Assembly (NCBI GenBank): GCA_001643675.2
Contig: LSRY02000030.1
Location: 1 to 64,000 of the forward strand
DNA from: Monocercomonoides exilis
Taxonomy: Eukaryota > Preaxostyla > Oxymonadida > Polymastigidae
Direction: 5' to 3'
Length of the DNA: 64,000 bases
Positions 1 through 10,208 of this stretch are shown piece by piece (within the stretch, counting starts at the first letter, position 1; each line of letters opens with the position of its first letter). The notes below the pieces were generated by a model. It worked only from the letters and a program-made list of their open reading frames with translations, had not been told where the DNA came from and did no database searches. The position numbers and the translations under genes were made by a program.

Positions 1-74
1 GAATGACAAGGAAAGAGCAAAAGATTCAGCGTGAGTAAGAGGCTGATGGATGAATGCATGAGCAAAGAAGTCAG

Positions 75-1007
75 TTACAGCGACCCTGGAGCAGAGTGAG
101 AGAGAACGAGAGCAAAGGAGAGATGATATGGGGAGAGGATGAGCCAGCTGTGCCAGACAGTGTATGTGGATGAGAGGAAGTGGAAAGAAGAGTGAAGAGA
201 GAAGGAGGGGATTATATTGATGAAGGTGTTGGTGGAAGAGAGAGAAGAGGAAGAGGTGGTTGAGGTGAATGGGTTGAGTGAGTGTGAAGGAAGGGATGGA
301 AGAGATGGATGGGATTGAGGAGATGAGATGCCTGAGAAAAGGGTGTTTGAGAAATGGAGGTTGAGGTGGATTTGGAGGTGGGGATGGGATTGATGATGGA
401 TATGAAGAGGAAGAGGAAGAGGAAAATGGGAAGGCAGGTGGAGAAGGAGAAGAAAAAGAAGATGATGAGGATGAGGATGAGAAAGATGAAGCAGAAAAAG
501 GAAAGGGATGGAGAAGGGGAAGGAAGGGGAAGATAGGGAAGAAGGAGAAAAAAAGGAAAGGCTGGATGAGGGAGATGAATGAGGAGAAAGAGGAGTGGGA
601 GATGGAGAAGGAGGCAGGGATCGGAGAGTGGGGATCTGAGAGGAGACTGTTTGGTGTGGAGAAGAGGAGGAAGGAGAAGATGGCTGGTTGAGGTGGCGAG
701 AGGGAGAAGTTTGAGAGTGCGGGGAGGCATGGGCAGAGAGGAAAAGTGGAGATTTTGTTGCTGGTTGGACTTGGCAAGTGGAGGAGCAGATGGAGGCAGC
801 GGAGTGGTGTTGGGCAGTGAGGAGTGGACAACCGCCGAGAGAGATGATGTTGAGATCGTTCACGCACAAGGAGGTGTTGATGATTAAGAGATTTGTTATC
901 ACACAGGCGAAATAATTGCATCTTGGATTTTCAACTTCTTCGCGAGCACATTTCAGTATTGACTTTTGATTGCTTATAACTGGAAAGAATTCGTAACGGT
1001 AAATCAA
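75..1007 (-). pseudogene. Fragment of Ser/Pro-rich element-borne gene, copy 1
   Basis: An open minus-strand frame begins with a stretch containing KCAREEVENPRC and continues into a segment shared with the second copy (LLTAQHHSAASICSS, QVQPATKSPLFLS). After that it degenerates into Ser/Pro/His/Leu low complexity from purine-rich plus-strand DNA. The matching region of the second copy differs by a 1-nt indel in the ACCCATGCCTCC area, so at least one copy is out of frame. No domain is recognised. Because it sits in an element end that is repeated 6.7 kb away, it is probably a mobile-element passenger gene or its remnant rather than a host gene. Gene limits are uncertain. Confidence 0.35.
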
Positions 1008-1443
1008 TAAAAACAGTTATATTAGTGAATATTTCACACACTATGAGAATATTTTATTCCAAACTTAATAATGTGTGATAACAATTTAAACTTTAAAAAC
1101 TTGTTGATTTTTATAAAAACTCATTTGTACATTCTCCAACATGAATTGTGGCGATAAATTACATCTGTTATTTTTGCATTTATTTGGATTCATCGAATAA
1201 TCGAATGAAAAATATGAAAAAGCAATTATCAAAGAATTAGAAGTTAGTGAATAAAACAAAGAAAAAATGTTACAAACATTCAAATGAACAGTTGAATCAT
1301 AAGTTGTTTCAAGTCAACTTGTTCATATTAGAAAGAAAAATCACTAAGAACATTTTGCTTCGAACTCAAAATGGGATTTATTTTTGTTTGATCTTTTTTT
1401 AATAATTAGAAAGGGAATTATTCCCGGGTATTTGACACGCTAG
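590..1443. repeat. Direct repeat, copy 1 (right end of an inverted-repeat element)
   Basis: This stretch matches 7240-8103 in the same orientation. From about 1161 to 1443 the two copies are almost identical; 1020-1140 is more diverged. The copy ends with TTTGACACGCTAG, the inward-facing terminal motif also found at 8103. The left part of this element lies before the window start. The coding part of the repeat corresponds to the N-terminal segment of the decayed Ser/Pro-rich gene seen more completely at 5257-7560. Confidence 0.85.
1420..1443. repeat. Terminal inverted repeat, right end of element copy 1
   Basis: Read on the minus strand this is CTAGCGTGTCAAATACCCGG followed by GAAT. It matches the outward terminus at 8080-8103, and in opposite orientation the related ends at 3782 and 44681 (core AGYGTGT...CCGGGA). 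It marks the right boundary of an element that starts outside the window. Confidence 0.65.
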
Positions 1444-1641
1444 AACTTAAACGAAATTACTTAATCAATACCCGTTAGCTCAGTCTGAGTCCAATTAGTA
1501 GTTCATAAAACCAAAAAGTTAGACTCAAAACCGTTTTGATTGAGTCAAGTCCAATATCATTAATCATGGGATCGTGATCATAAAAAATGGTATCCTTATT
1601 AAGGGTATTTTTGTTGACATAATTTTCAACAATTTTTTGAG

Positions 1642-3171
1642 ATGTCTCAAGCTCCACTTTTGGATGTTTTGGAATGTGTTGAAAGAAGAAACGCAATCCC
1701 TGAACATTTTGAATCAACGAAAAGAAAAGAAAACTTATCACTTATCGAATGTGCATACAAAGATGTGAAGGACCCATCTCGTGCATTCTTTTGACTCACG
1801 GGCTTTGTGCGATCAGAATTTGACATGTTACTAAGGCTGCTTCCAGATGATTCACTTCCTCATCGGGGAAAAACAAAAGCAATTAACACACAGGAAGAGC
1901 AATTATTTTTGCTTTTGAATGTTCTCCATCACGGCTCTTGTACCCTCACAAACATCCTTGCCTCAAAAAAACTCGACTATCAAAGTGCGACTGTTAGACT
2001 GCTTCATTCCATTGTGTCTCGTCTTCGAGCGCCTTTGGCCGATCTTTTTCTGTCGTTCCGCAAAGACAGAATAGAGGGCATGAAGGATGTTGGAATAGTG
2101 CTTGATTGCACTATGATTCCGACTAATCGGACAGGGGGTCGATTGGAATATGGAAAAAAGTTTTTAGTGGAAAACACCACATTTACTGTGTCAAGGCAGA
2201 AGTGGGTGTTAACCCAAAGGTTGGCACAGCAAGCACCATTAGCGCTATTTACTCAGGCTCCACGCATGACTATGTTATATTCAAAGAGCATTATCCATTG
2301 TTTGAATCAAAACTGGAGGGCTCTAAAATTCTAGCTGATTCTGCATATATTGGTGCCAGACCAGACCTTGACGCTATCATAACAAAGCCCGTTGGCACAC
2401 AGGAGCTTGCTTCCCATCGTGTAATAGTTGAAAGGTTCTTTGGAAGGATGAAAACACTCTTCTCCATCTTTCGCAAACCATGGATATTCGAAATTGATCG
2501 AATAGCTGACTATTTTAATGTGGCTTGCTGCCTAACTAATTTTCATATTCTTCATAATCCACTCACTGCGAATGACTCACAAGCAAATTCAAGATTTTTG
2601 GATGGAATGATAAGCGATTATCTTCGAAAACAGGAAGCAAAGAGCCTTACAAATGAAAGATACCTAGCCAGATTAAGAAACAAACTTAATCCAAAAGATT
2701 CATTAACTCCCACAATTACGTCTTTAACTGCAGAATCAACAAGTTTTTTGAACACTTAAATACCCATATTGCATTTATTTTCTGATTTATTGACTTTTTT
2801 CCTTCTCGTTGCCCATATTAATATTTAATTTTATTTTAGATAGCTCAGATGAGACATACGCAATATTAAAAGCCAAAGAAAGAAGAGAAAATGAACAAGA
2901 GAAAGTTATGATCCAAAGAGAGCAGCAGAGATCAGACTTACTGAGTAGGGGAAGGGACGAGCACAACATTCAGCCTCAAAATGCTGATAATTCTTTGTCA
3001 TGGTTTATCCAAAATCAATGGAAACCTGTTAGCACACTTTTTCCACCTTCATCACAACAGTTTCCTTTAATTCCATCATCTTCCTCATCCGCTTCGTCAT
3101 CTTCAACACAAAATTCAACCAGAAAACCTAATCAAACACCCCTTCAGTTTTTACTGAATTGTCAACATTAG
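1642..3171 (+). pseudogene. Broken DDE transposase (DDE_Tnp_4; Harbinger/IS5-like)
   Basis: The frame beginning at the ATG at 1642 (MSQAPLLDVLE) runs to an in-frame TGA at 1792-1794. It resumes as LTGFVRSEFDMLL, a typical N-terminal helix-turn-helix segment of this family, then reaches VLDCTMIPTN with the first catalytic Asp. A 1-nt loss near 2199-2205 shifts the frame, after which the family blocks SGSTHDYVIF, ADSAYIG (second Asp) and VIVERFFGRMK (the Glu) follow. Stop at 2757-2759. A possible intron at 2743-2839 (GTTTTT...TTTTAG, phase 1) would bypass that stop and add a hydrophilic, Ser-rich C-terminus ending at 3171. With one nonsense codon and one frameshift this copy is probably inactive; sequencing error could explain the single-base change but not as easily both. 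The role would be cut-and-paste transposition. Confidence 0.75.
2840..3171 (+). CDS. Probable 3' exon of the transposase gene
   Basis: Preceded by a good acceptor (TTTATTTTAG), this open segment starts SSDETYAILKAKERRENEQ and continues with a charged coiled-coil-like stretch, then SSSSSASSSS and a Pro/Gln-rich end. Joined to the donor after 2742, the phase matches (AA|GT, one leftover base). The alternative is a separate small ORF initiating at 2809 (MPILIF...). No DNA-binding domain is recognised. The donor GTTTTT is weaker than the other donors in this window, so the splice is tentative. Confidence 0.4.
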
Positions 3172-3781
3172 AACTGTTTTTTATTATTATTTTTCCTCTA
3201 TTGTTCAGACACCTCAAAAATTATATAACAATGAACAGTTTTGAAACTTTTCATTTTTTTCTTGTTAAAAATAAAAAAACAATAAATTTCGTCATAGAAA
3301 AAACTCTTGTTTTGTTGTTTTCATAAAAAGCATAACAAACATTATTGATATGAAAATTTTTTTGTGAAAAACACAAAAATCGCAATTAACAATAAATGGA
3401 AAGCTTCAGAGTTATATGGGGAAAACATATTCAATCCGTTTTTAAATTACAAAACTCTCACATCTTCAAAAACGAAAACATTAGAGATAAAAATGTCACA
3501 GAATCAGAGTGAAAGATGATAATCAAACACTTCATAAATGTGTCGTTAATAAATTATAATTACTGATTCCAGCGTTTCAAAACTTTGATCATTGTATTTC
3601 ATAAGAAATTATAAAGATACAAAAAATTATGATCAGATAAAAACATATTAAAAATTTTCTGAAGATCAAAAAAGATTGACAGAAAACCGTTTTGATAGAC
3701 TCAAAACGGAAATAAAGGAAAGAATACGAATTAACTAATGCAATACGTATTGATAAGATAAATTCAGAAAAGTTCAGCTAG
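3172..3781. other. Non-coding AT-rich DNA right of the transposase
   Basis: No supported gene. Near 3689-3713 the sequence ACCGTTTTGATAGACTCAAA echoes the block GACTCAAAACCGTTTTGA at 1522-1539. The shared CCGTTTTGA core in inverted arrangement makes these candidate short terminal repeats of the transposase-bearing element, so that element could span about 1522-3716. Confidence 0.35.
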
Positions 3782-3822
3782 CTAGTGTGTAAAAAATCCG
3801 GGACGTGTCATAAACCCGGAAC
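3782..3822. repeat. Terminal inverted repeat, left end
   Basis: AGTGTGT is followed by two spaced CCGG blocks (ATCCGGGAC, AACCCGGAAC). The same double-CCGGG arrangement occurs at 44681-44720 and mirrored at 45004-45043. Confidence 0.6.
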
Positions 3823-4660
3823 TCGATTATTTTTTATTTTATTTTTTTTTCTGAAGAGTATTTTTAATGTCTTATTAACCAATTGACATGGAAATGCTTT
3901 TATTATTAATAAAAAAATTTCAAACATCGCATTGTTTCAAAAAATTAGAAAATTTTTGAAAAATAAAATAAATAAATTTATTTCTATCTCATTCATTAAA
4001 AAATAAACGTTTCAAAATAATAATTTGAATTCCAACTTGATTGAAAATGAAACTTGAAAAATAACATGTATCAAAACAGAAAGAAAAAAAAACAATGATT
4101 TAAAACATAAAGCGTATAATTTTTGGAAACAATAAACAATTTCTCACCAATCCCTTATAAAAAAACAGTTGAAAATATTCAAATAACATAAATTGTGTAC
4201 AGAATTTTCACCTAAGGGCAAGAAAAGACTTAGGCTTTTCTTTAATTTTTGATCATTTAAAGCTGATTACAAAAAAGGGCTTGACATCAGATGCAAATGA
4301 AGACACTTCATCCAAATTATAAATTAATTCCGATTTGTTCTGATGCTCATCAAATAAATGTCTGTCTTTTTTTCAAACCAAGAAAAAGGCATTACTTGTT
4401 GAATGAGTAGCTCTCTCAACTGACAAATGGATAAGATGGACCAAGTGAAGGTACTCATTCGAATTGATAAAAGAATATTGCCAAGTGCAGTACACTTAAA
4501 AATTTGGAGTTGACTTGTGTTGAAATTCAGCTTCTACGTCTATTGCTTTTTAAATACAAACAAAAAGATACAAATCCAAAACTTTTAAAAAAAAGAAAGA
4601 AAAATCCAACTATGTCTCACATGTTATGCGCACGGAAAGTCACCAGGTTGTATTTAATCT
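3823..4660. other. AT-rich non-coding DNA inside the element
   Basis: Mostly A/T runs with no supported ORF. The less AT-rich stretch 4380-4510 may be decayed coding sequence, but no frame stays open. Confidence 0.4.
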
Positions 4661-4715
4661 TTAATGTTTGAGAAGAATGAAGATTTGTTTCGCCTGTTCA
4701 GAATTGGGCGTCGTT

Positions 4716-5070
4716 TTATTCTGCAGATGTCCCTTCCTTCCTTGCCTTTGCAGCACGATAGATACTGCTTTTCGTAACAAATCCGTTCTTAAATAAATCT
4801 GCATGCCTTGGCTTCTTCGATTCCATTGCATCCAACAATTCAAGCAACATCTCTTCCCTGTTGACTTCATTGATTCCAACAGCATTGTTATCAAGCGTCA
4901 TTGAATCATTCTCTACTTCGGCAGCCTTCTATCTTGCATCTTCTTGATGATTTTCATTTTCTAAATATTCATCTATTTTTTCCTCATCGCAAAAATAAAG
5001 CAAAGGGGGAATATTAACAATAACTTGATTAAGGCTCTTTTATTCGTTTCCATAATAGAAATATCATAAC
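4716..5070 (-). pseudogene. Decayed ORF with HTH-like C-terminus
   Basis: On the minus strand an ATG near 5070 gives METNK. A one-base shift then leads into a frame reading SLNQVIVNIPPLLYF, DEEKIDEYLENE and QEDAR, interrupted by one in-frame TAG at about 4928. It resumes through VNREEMLLELLDAMES, PRHADLF and NGFVTKSSIYRAAKAR to a stop at 4716. The last block resembles a helix-turn-helix, which suggests a DNA-binding accessory protein of a transposon. That is inference; no family match is claimed. One frameshift and one stop mark it as dead. Confidence 0.4.
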
Positions 5071-5256
5071 TTTTTTTGAAAGAAAATTTCAATCGATTAT
5101 TTCGATATTTCAACTTGAAGAAGTGTTCAGGTTTTCTGCATTTTTCTATAAAAAACTTTCACAGATAAATATGATAAATACATTTCATTAAAACAACTTT
5201 TCGTTGGAGCATGAAACTGGGTTTGTGACTGAAAGATTTGAGGGGTTAAGATGCTG

Positions 5257-7560
5257 CTAAGCCAGCTGGTTGACGGAAGAGCTGAGGGAAGGAAGCTGAG
5301 GAGGTGGAGGAGGAGATAAAGATGAGCGCGCTCTTGCAGGAACAGACAATCTCCCATCATCTGAAGGCACTTTGTCTCCCAACAATGTATCTCCATCCTC
5401 ATTTTCATCTCTGTTGAAAGCTGCCTTTGAGATTAGTTGAGAAGCAGAAGAGCACGCCTTCGGTTCTGATCCATGTGCCACATTCATCCCACCAACAGCT
5501 ACACCTTCCAAAATCTCACTCAGCGCCTGCACGAAGCTCACCACAGCTGCTGCTGACATCCCCACCGATGCGACTTTTCCGTCTGATGAAGCAGCACTTG
5601 CCATTCTGAGCACACATCTCCTTGCCATGCTGAACACGTGGCCTCGTCTGTGCATGGCTGTGATGCGCGTTTCCATCGACTGCCCACACCGCTCCAGTGA
5701 TGCCTTCTCAGTCACATGCTACCTGGGCGTGGCGTACGAGGTGAACTGCTCAATAACAAACGGGCGCCCAAAGTCGACAAGAGGAGGATGAAGAGTGAGG
5801 AGATAAGTGAGATGAGATGCGTTAAATGCGGAATGCTTGACAAATGAGAAAGAAAGACAATGGGAAAGCTGTGTGGTTGTTGGGAGAAGGAGGAGGGAGA
5901 TACCAGAAGTGTAGTTTTCTTTACTCGAAGAAGATGGAGTCATTGTGGATGTGCTCGGATGCATCACAAAAATGGCTTCTCTCACTGAGGGCACATACAA
6001 CGTGGAGGAAGAGTTTTGAAGAGGGTGTGTATTGTCAGATGAAGAGTTTGTTAACTTCGCTGTGGAAGTTGAACGAGAAGGAGCCGCGCCTGTCGAAGAA
6101 GAGGAGGAAGATGAGGTGGTGGAGGAAGATGATGAAGGAGAAGTTTACATCACAGGAGCCAGCAATACAGAAGACGATGAAGCCGACTGTGGATAACCCA
6201 AAGCACTGCTTTTCCCCACCAGCCTCTTTTGTGCCAAAGAAGTCATTTCCTTGTGGAATGCGAGTGGAGACATGATTGGATTGACTGCATTGACAAGCAG
6301 ACTGAACACGTTCTGGCGCAGCTGGTGATGAAACCTTCGTTCATCGTCGTCGACGTCAGAGACAATGGGGCTGCGCTGTCTGCCTCGCTGATCTTCCGGA
6401 TGCGGTGACCACTGAGCATCTAGCCAGTACTGCTGAGCAGCTGAGAGGGCAGCTGGCTGCTGTTTGTGGTGTTCATGCAGTGCTGCTTGGCTGTTTTGTC
6501 TGCTCTGCTCTCCTTCTGCTGCGATGCAAAGGAAAGAATTGGAGTGATCAGCAGCTCGATGTCCTTGGTGAGTGGAGAGAGGAGAGGGAAGAGGGCAGAC
6601 TGGCAGATAATGGGGGAGAAGAGGAGGACAGACTGAGGCAGGGCAGTTGTGGCTGAGGCAGCTGCATATGCACCTGTGTTTTGAGAGCTGTTGGATATAC
6701 CACACAAGTTTTGAATCTGATGTGAAGAAAAGGTTAGAGCACAAATTGGTATATAAGCATGTGACAATGATGCCTTGAATGATGATGAAGAAGAATAACT
6801 TGTTCTAATCTGCACTGCAATGTCCATTATCTGCTAAAAGCGCAGAGAGTGTTGTGATCTTTTCATATTGATAATCGAACTGTTTTGTGCGTGCCTTGAA
6901 CCCAGGACTTCGTGCTTCGTCGATCTCGCTTAGTGTCTCGAGAACAGCCACTGTGCCGTCAATGCCTTCAATTCTGTCTGAAGGTGTTGGCGGGATTGGC
7001 TGCAGCCAACTTTCCGAATTAGAATCGGTGGATCTTCTGAGAGGAGAGGCAGCAGCACGTACAGAAAGAGACTTATGTGCAGAGAGGGGGCTGAGGAAGG
7101 CAGAGGGAGAGTCGGGTGAGTTTGATTGTTCAGAAGGTGCGAAGGAAGAGGGGCTTTCATCATAGCCGGTAGGTGGGGTGAGTGAAGAAGAGGAACAGAT
7201 GGAAGAAGAAGAGGAAGAGGTGGAAGAAGAGAATGAATGAGGAGAAAGAGGAGTGGGAGATGGAGAAGGAGGCAGGGACTGGGGAATGGGCATGTGGGAG
7301 GAGATTGTTTGGGGTGGAGAAGAGGGGGAAGGAGAAGATGGCTGGTTGAGGGGTGGAGAGGGAGAAGTTTGTGAGTGCGAGGGAGGCATGGGTAGAGAGG
7401 AAAAGTGGAGATTTTGTTGCTGGTTGGACTTGGCAAGTGGAGGAGCAGATGGAGGCAGCGGAGTGGTGTTGGGCAGTGAGGAGTGGACAGTTACTGAGAG
7501 GGATGATGTTGAGATGTGTCATGTTAAATTACATGTTAATTGATTAAGATACTTGTTATC
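5257..7560 (-). pseudogene. Frameshifted Ser/Pro-rich element gene, copy 2
   Basis: Protein-like segments occur in successive frames on the minus strand. The N-terminal LLTAQHHSAASICSS segment (near 7500) is followed by a shift into QTSPSPPLNQPSSPSPSS and a charged segment with TPPTGYDESPSSFAPSEQ and DRIEGIDGTVAVLETLSEID (7389-6805). Further shifts lead to a Ser/Thr/Ala-rich part (6827-6420), then QYWLDAQWSPHPEDQ and RRFHHQLRQNVFSLLVNAV (to 6145), and finally SLERCGQSMETRITAMHR with AAAVVSFVQALSEILEG (5715-5257). The composition looks like real protein in each piece, but several frame changes and stops separate them. Unspliced introns are possible for some joins. No domain is recognised. It is less AT-rich than the flanks and lies wholly within the 4.3-kb element. 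Confidence 0.45.
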
Positions 7561-8103
7561 ACATAGGCGAAATAATTGAATATTGGATTTTCAACTTCCC
7601 CGTTAGCACATTTCAGTACAGACTTTATATTGCTTATAACTTGAAAGAATTCGTAATAGAAAATCAACGAAAACATTCATATAAGCGAATATTTTTATTC
7701 AATAAGAAAAACAAAATACAAACTCAATTTTTATGTCAAAACAAAATAAACATAACAAACTTGTTGAATTTTATAAAAACTCATTTGTACATTCTTCCAC
7801 ATGAATTGTGGTGAATAATTACATCTGTTGTTTTTGCGTTAGTTTGGATTCATCGAATAATCGAATGAAAAATATGAAAAAGCAATTATCAAAGAATTAG
7901 AAGTTAGTGAATAAAACAAAGAAAAAATGTTACAAACATTCAAATGAACAGTTGAATCATAAGTTGTTTCAAGTCAACTTGTTCATATTAGAAAGAAAAA
8001 TCACTAAGAACATTTTGCTTCGAACTCAAAATGGGATTTATTTTTGTTTGATTTTTTTTTAATAATTAGAAAGGGAATTATTCCCGGGTATTTGACACGC
8101 TAG
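7240..8103. repeat. Direct repeat, copy 2 (right end of element)
   Basis: Matches 590-1443 in the same orientation, nearly base for base from about 7823 to 8103. The copies are about 6.66 kb apart. This copy abuts the tRNA-Lys gene. Confidence 0.85.
8080..8103. repeat. Terminal inverted repeat, right end of 4.3-kb element
   Basis: ATTCCCGGGTATTTGACACG then CTAG, identical to 1420-1443 and the inverted counterpart of the left end at 3782. Confidence 0.65.
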
Positions 8104-8110
8104 CCGTTGA

Positions 8111-8184
8111 GCCCGCTTAGCTCAGTACGGTAGAGCGTTAGACTCTTAATCTAACGGTCGAGGGTTCGACCCCCTCAGCGGGCG
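8111..8184 (+). tRNA. tRNA-Lys (anticodon CTT)
   Basis: A complete cloverleaf can be drawn. The acceptor stem GCCCGCT pairs with AGCGGGC, the D arm is GCTC/GAGC, the anticodon stem TTAGA/TCTAA encloses the loop CTCTTAA, and the T arm GAGGG/CCCTC encloses TTCGACC. The anticodon CTT (8145-8147) reads AAG. The discriminator base is G and no CCA is encoded, as usual for a eukaryote. There is no intron. A and B box promoter elements (TTAGCTCAGTACGG and GGTTCGACCCC) are intact. It starts only 7 bp after the end of the 4.3-kb element. Confidence 0.97.
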
Positions 8185-8188
8185 AATC

Positions 8189-8203
8189 TTTTAGTTTTTT
8201 TTT
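8189..8203 (+). terminator. RNA polymerase III terminator of tRNA-Lys
   Basis: TTTT at 8189-8192 and a nine-T run at 8195-8203 follow directly after the tRNA, as expected for Pol III termination. Confidence 0.75.
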
Positions 8204-9809
8204 GAGCAAAAATAGTCATTATTAGGAGCACTGCTTCAATTTCATCGATTAATAATTGATGTTAATGCGGCATGACTTTTCTATCTGTTATTTAATTTAT
8301 TTGTTTTTGATTTTCATTAGTGTTTGTTAAGCACAACCATTAAATGAAGTTTTGATTTTTTTTACCTTTTTTTTTCACAATATTAATAACAACAGTTATT
8401 ATCTATAATAATAAACTTTGCATTCAAAATAATAATTTTGCAAATAAAACGAGAATTTTTGAGTTGTAAAATAAATAATTTTTGAATGCAAATTAATCAT
8501 CAATTCTTAAAAAATAAAATTTTGTTCACAATTACGAAAATGTTTTAAAACCATATTGACTCATGTATTTGCACAAATTGTGTATTGGAATAATCTTCTT
8601 GTGTGTGTGAATAATATTTTTGAAAACTTTCAATTTTTCGCTAAAGAATTATTTTTTCAAAAATTTTTTATTCTAATAAATATATGAGAGATTTTCATAT
8701 CTATTGCAAAAATTCTAATTTTGTCTTTATTTTTGTTTATTTGAACAAATTTCGTAATTTCGTTTGTTTAATTAATAATTCGTTTGCAAAAATTCTCATT
8801 TTGAAATAATGCTGGTGAAACAAATTATATATGAAGAACAAACAACGTAACATTATTTTTATAATGAAATGTTCGTCCTAGTATTTTATTCAATTCTTTT
8901 TTCTTTCTTCAAGAAAAGTTTTCGCAAATTCACACTTTTCTAATCATTTTAATATAATTATAAAATAAAATATTTATTTATAATATTTACTTTATCAAAA
9001 ATATAGATTATTAAATTTTTAAATTTTCATCTTTAAATAAATTTAAAAAAACAAAACAAAAAATTCTAAAATTATAAATATTTGTTTGTTTATAAAGAAT
9101 AAATTATATTTTCATAATTACGAATCAAATAATATTTTTTTATTTAAATACAAAAATATTTTTTTTAATTAATTTGTTATTGTAAAAATGAATAATATAA
9201 AATCAGTTTACTTATATTTTAATTAAAGCTTTTTTTGTTTGAAAGATTTTATTTTAAAATAGAATATATGAAAGATTACAAATTTTTGTTATTTTTTGTT
9301 AATAGTAGTAGATATAATTTGATATTTAATGCAAACAGAATTAATAATTATTCATTTATAAAAAACGAATGAAAATAATAATTATTGAGATTACTAAAAT
9401 CTAGATATATATGAAAATTTTTCTATTTGATATTTATAAATTATTTTTTATATTGAAAAGAATAATTCTATTTTAATATTTTTCATATTAGTATTATGAA
9501 GTGAATATATATTATAATGTTTTTCATTAACTTATAGATAAGATATTTTAAATTCTAATTAAACTTTATTTAAGTATTTTTTTCTATATTTGTTGTTTTT
9601 TGATTATAAAATTTATATTTTTTTAAAATTTTTATGGAATAATAAGTTAATTTTTGTATAATAATAATTTTTGTTTGAAAGTAATTAAAAATGTAAAATT
9701 ATAGAATTGAAGTTTGTGATGAAATTTTTAATATGGAAATAGATATTTTTATTTTTATAAAGTTCATTTTATCCTATTTTGTTTTAAATTAACAAATGTT
9801 TCGAAATTT
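8204..9809. other. 1.6 kb of very AT-rich intergenic DNA
   Basis: Almost entirely A/T with scattered ATT/AAT runs. No gene or clear repeat is visible. Confidence 0.6.
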
Positions 9810-10208
9810 TTATATGAATAAACTCGATTCGAAATAATGATGTTTTGTTTGTGCTTTTTTCGTATTCAATAATTCTGTCGAAGCAGATGACGCTGAATAA
9901 GAAGATGCAGATGCTGATTCATATATGACATTATTTGATATATAAATTGTTAAATTGTTTTTTTCATTAAATAAATATGAATTACAATAAAAACAGAAAA
10001 AATCAATCATATCAATAATATTGTTTATTGTTTTATTTTCCAAATTTTTATTTACTAAATTCGTTAAAAAACCAATTTCACTGTCGCAGTCGTTTTTGCC
10101 ATGGTGTTCGGCAAAAAACGACAGCGAGAAGTGCTTATTTTTAAAAAGAAAAGAATTATCAGAAAATAATAAATATAAAATTCGAGAATTTCTTAAAATG
10201 AAGTACAT
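9810..10208 (-). CDS. Fragment of a transposon-derived ORF (HHGKNDCDSEIG motif)
   Basis: A 132-aa open frame (starting MYFILRNSRIL) contains FFAEHHGKNDCDSEIG and then LTNLVNKNL. Protist and fungal transposon-derived proteins that I recall carry a similar E/P-x-H-G-K/H-x-x-C-D-x-x-F/I-G block after a segment describing a conserved Asp and a Phe-Lys motif. The frame is still open upstream (KFDIFVNVDSFKIFFATM, 10209-10259), so the gene is probably a truncated copy of something longer. The C-terminus is Ser/Ala-rich. AT content is as high as the surroundings. It could be spurious, but the motif makes chance less likely. Confidence 0.35.
   Translation of the reverse strand: MYFILRNSRILYLLFSDNSFLFKNKHFSLSFFAEHHGKNDCDSEIGFLTNLVNKNLENKTINNIIDMIDFFCFYCNSYLFNEKNNLTIYISNNVIYESASASSYSASSASTELLNTKKAQTKHHYFESSLFI

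Larger units (their letters stand above)
3782..8103. mobile_element. 4.3-kb element with CTAGYGTGT terminal inverted repeats
   Basis: The left end reads CTAGTGTGTAAAAAATCCGG with a second CCGG block 20 bp further in (to 3822). The right end at 8080-8103 is its inverted counterpart (minus strand CTAGCGTGTCAAATACCCGG). Between the ends lie a decayed minus-strand ORF (4716-5070), a multiply frameshifted Ser/Pro-rich gene (5257-7560), and the 0.86-kb segment that is repeated at 590-1443. No transposase is recognised inside, so this may be a non-autonomous or badly decayed element. No convincing target-site duplication is visible; both right ends are followed by different DNA. Confidence 0.5.

Noticed and set aside
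1807-2334. Start of the transposase at 1807
   Set aside because: The first codon is GTG; the family N-terminus continues upstream through an in-frame TGA to an ATG at 1642.
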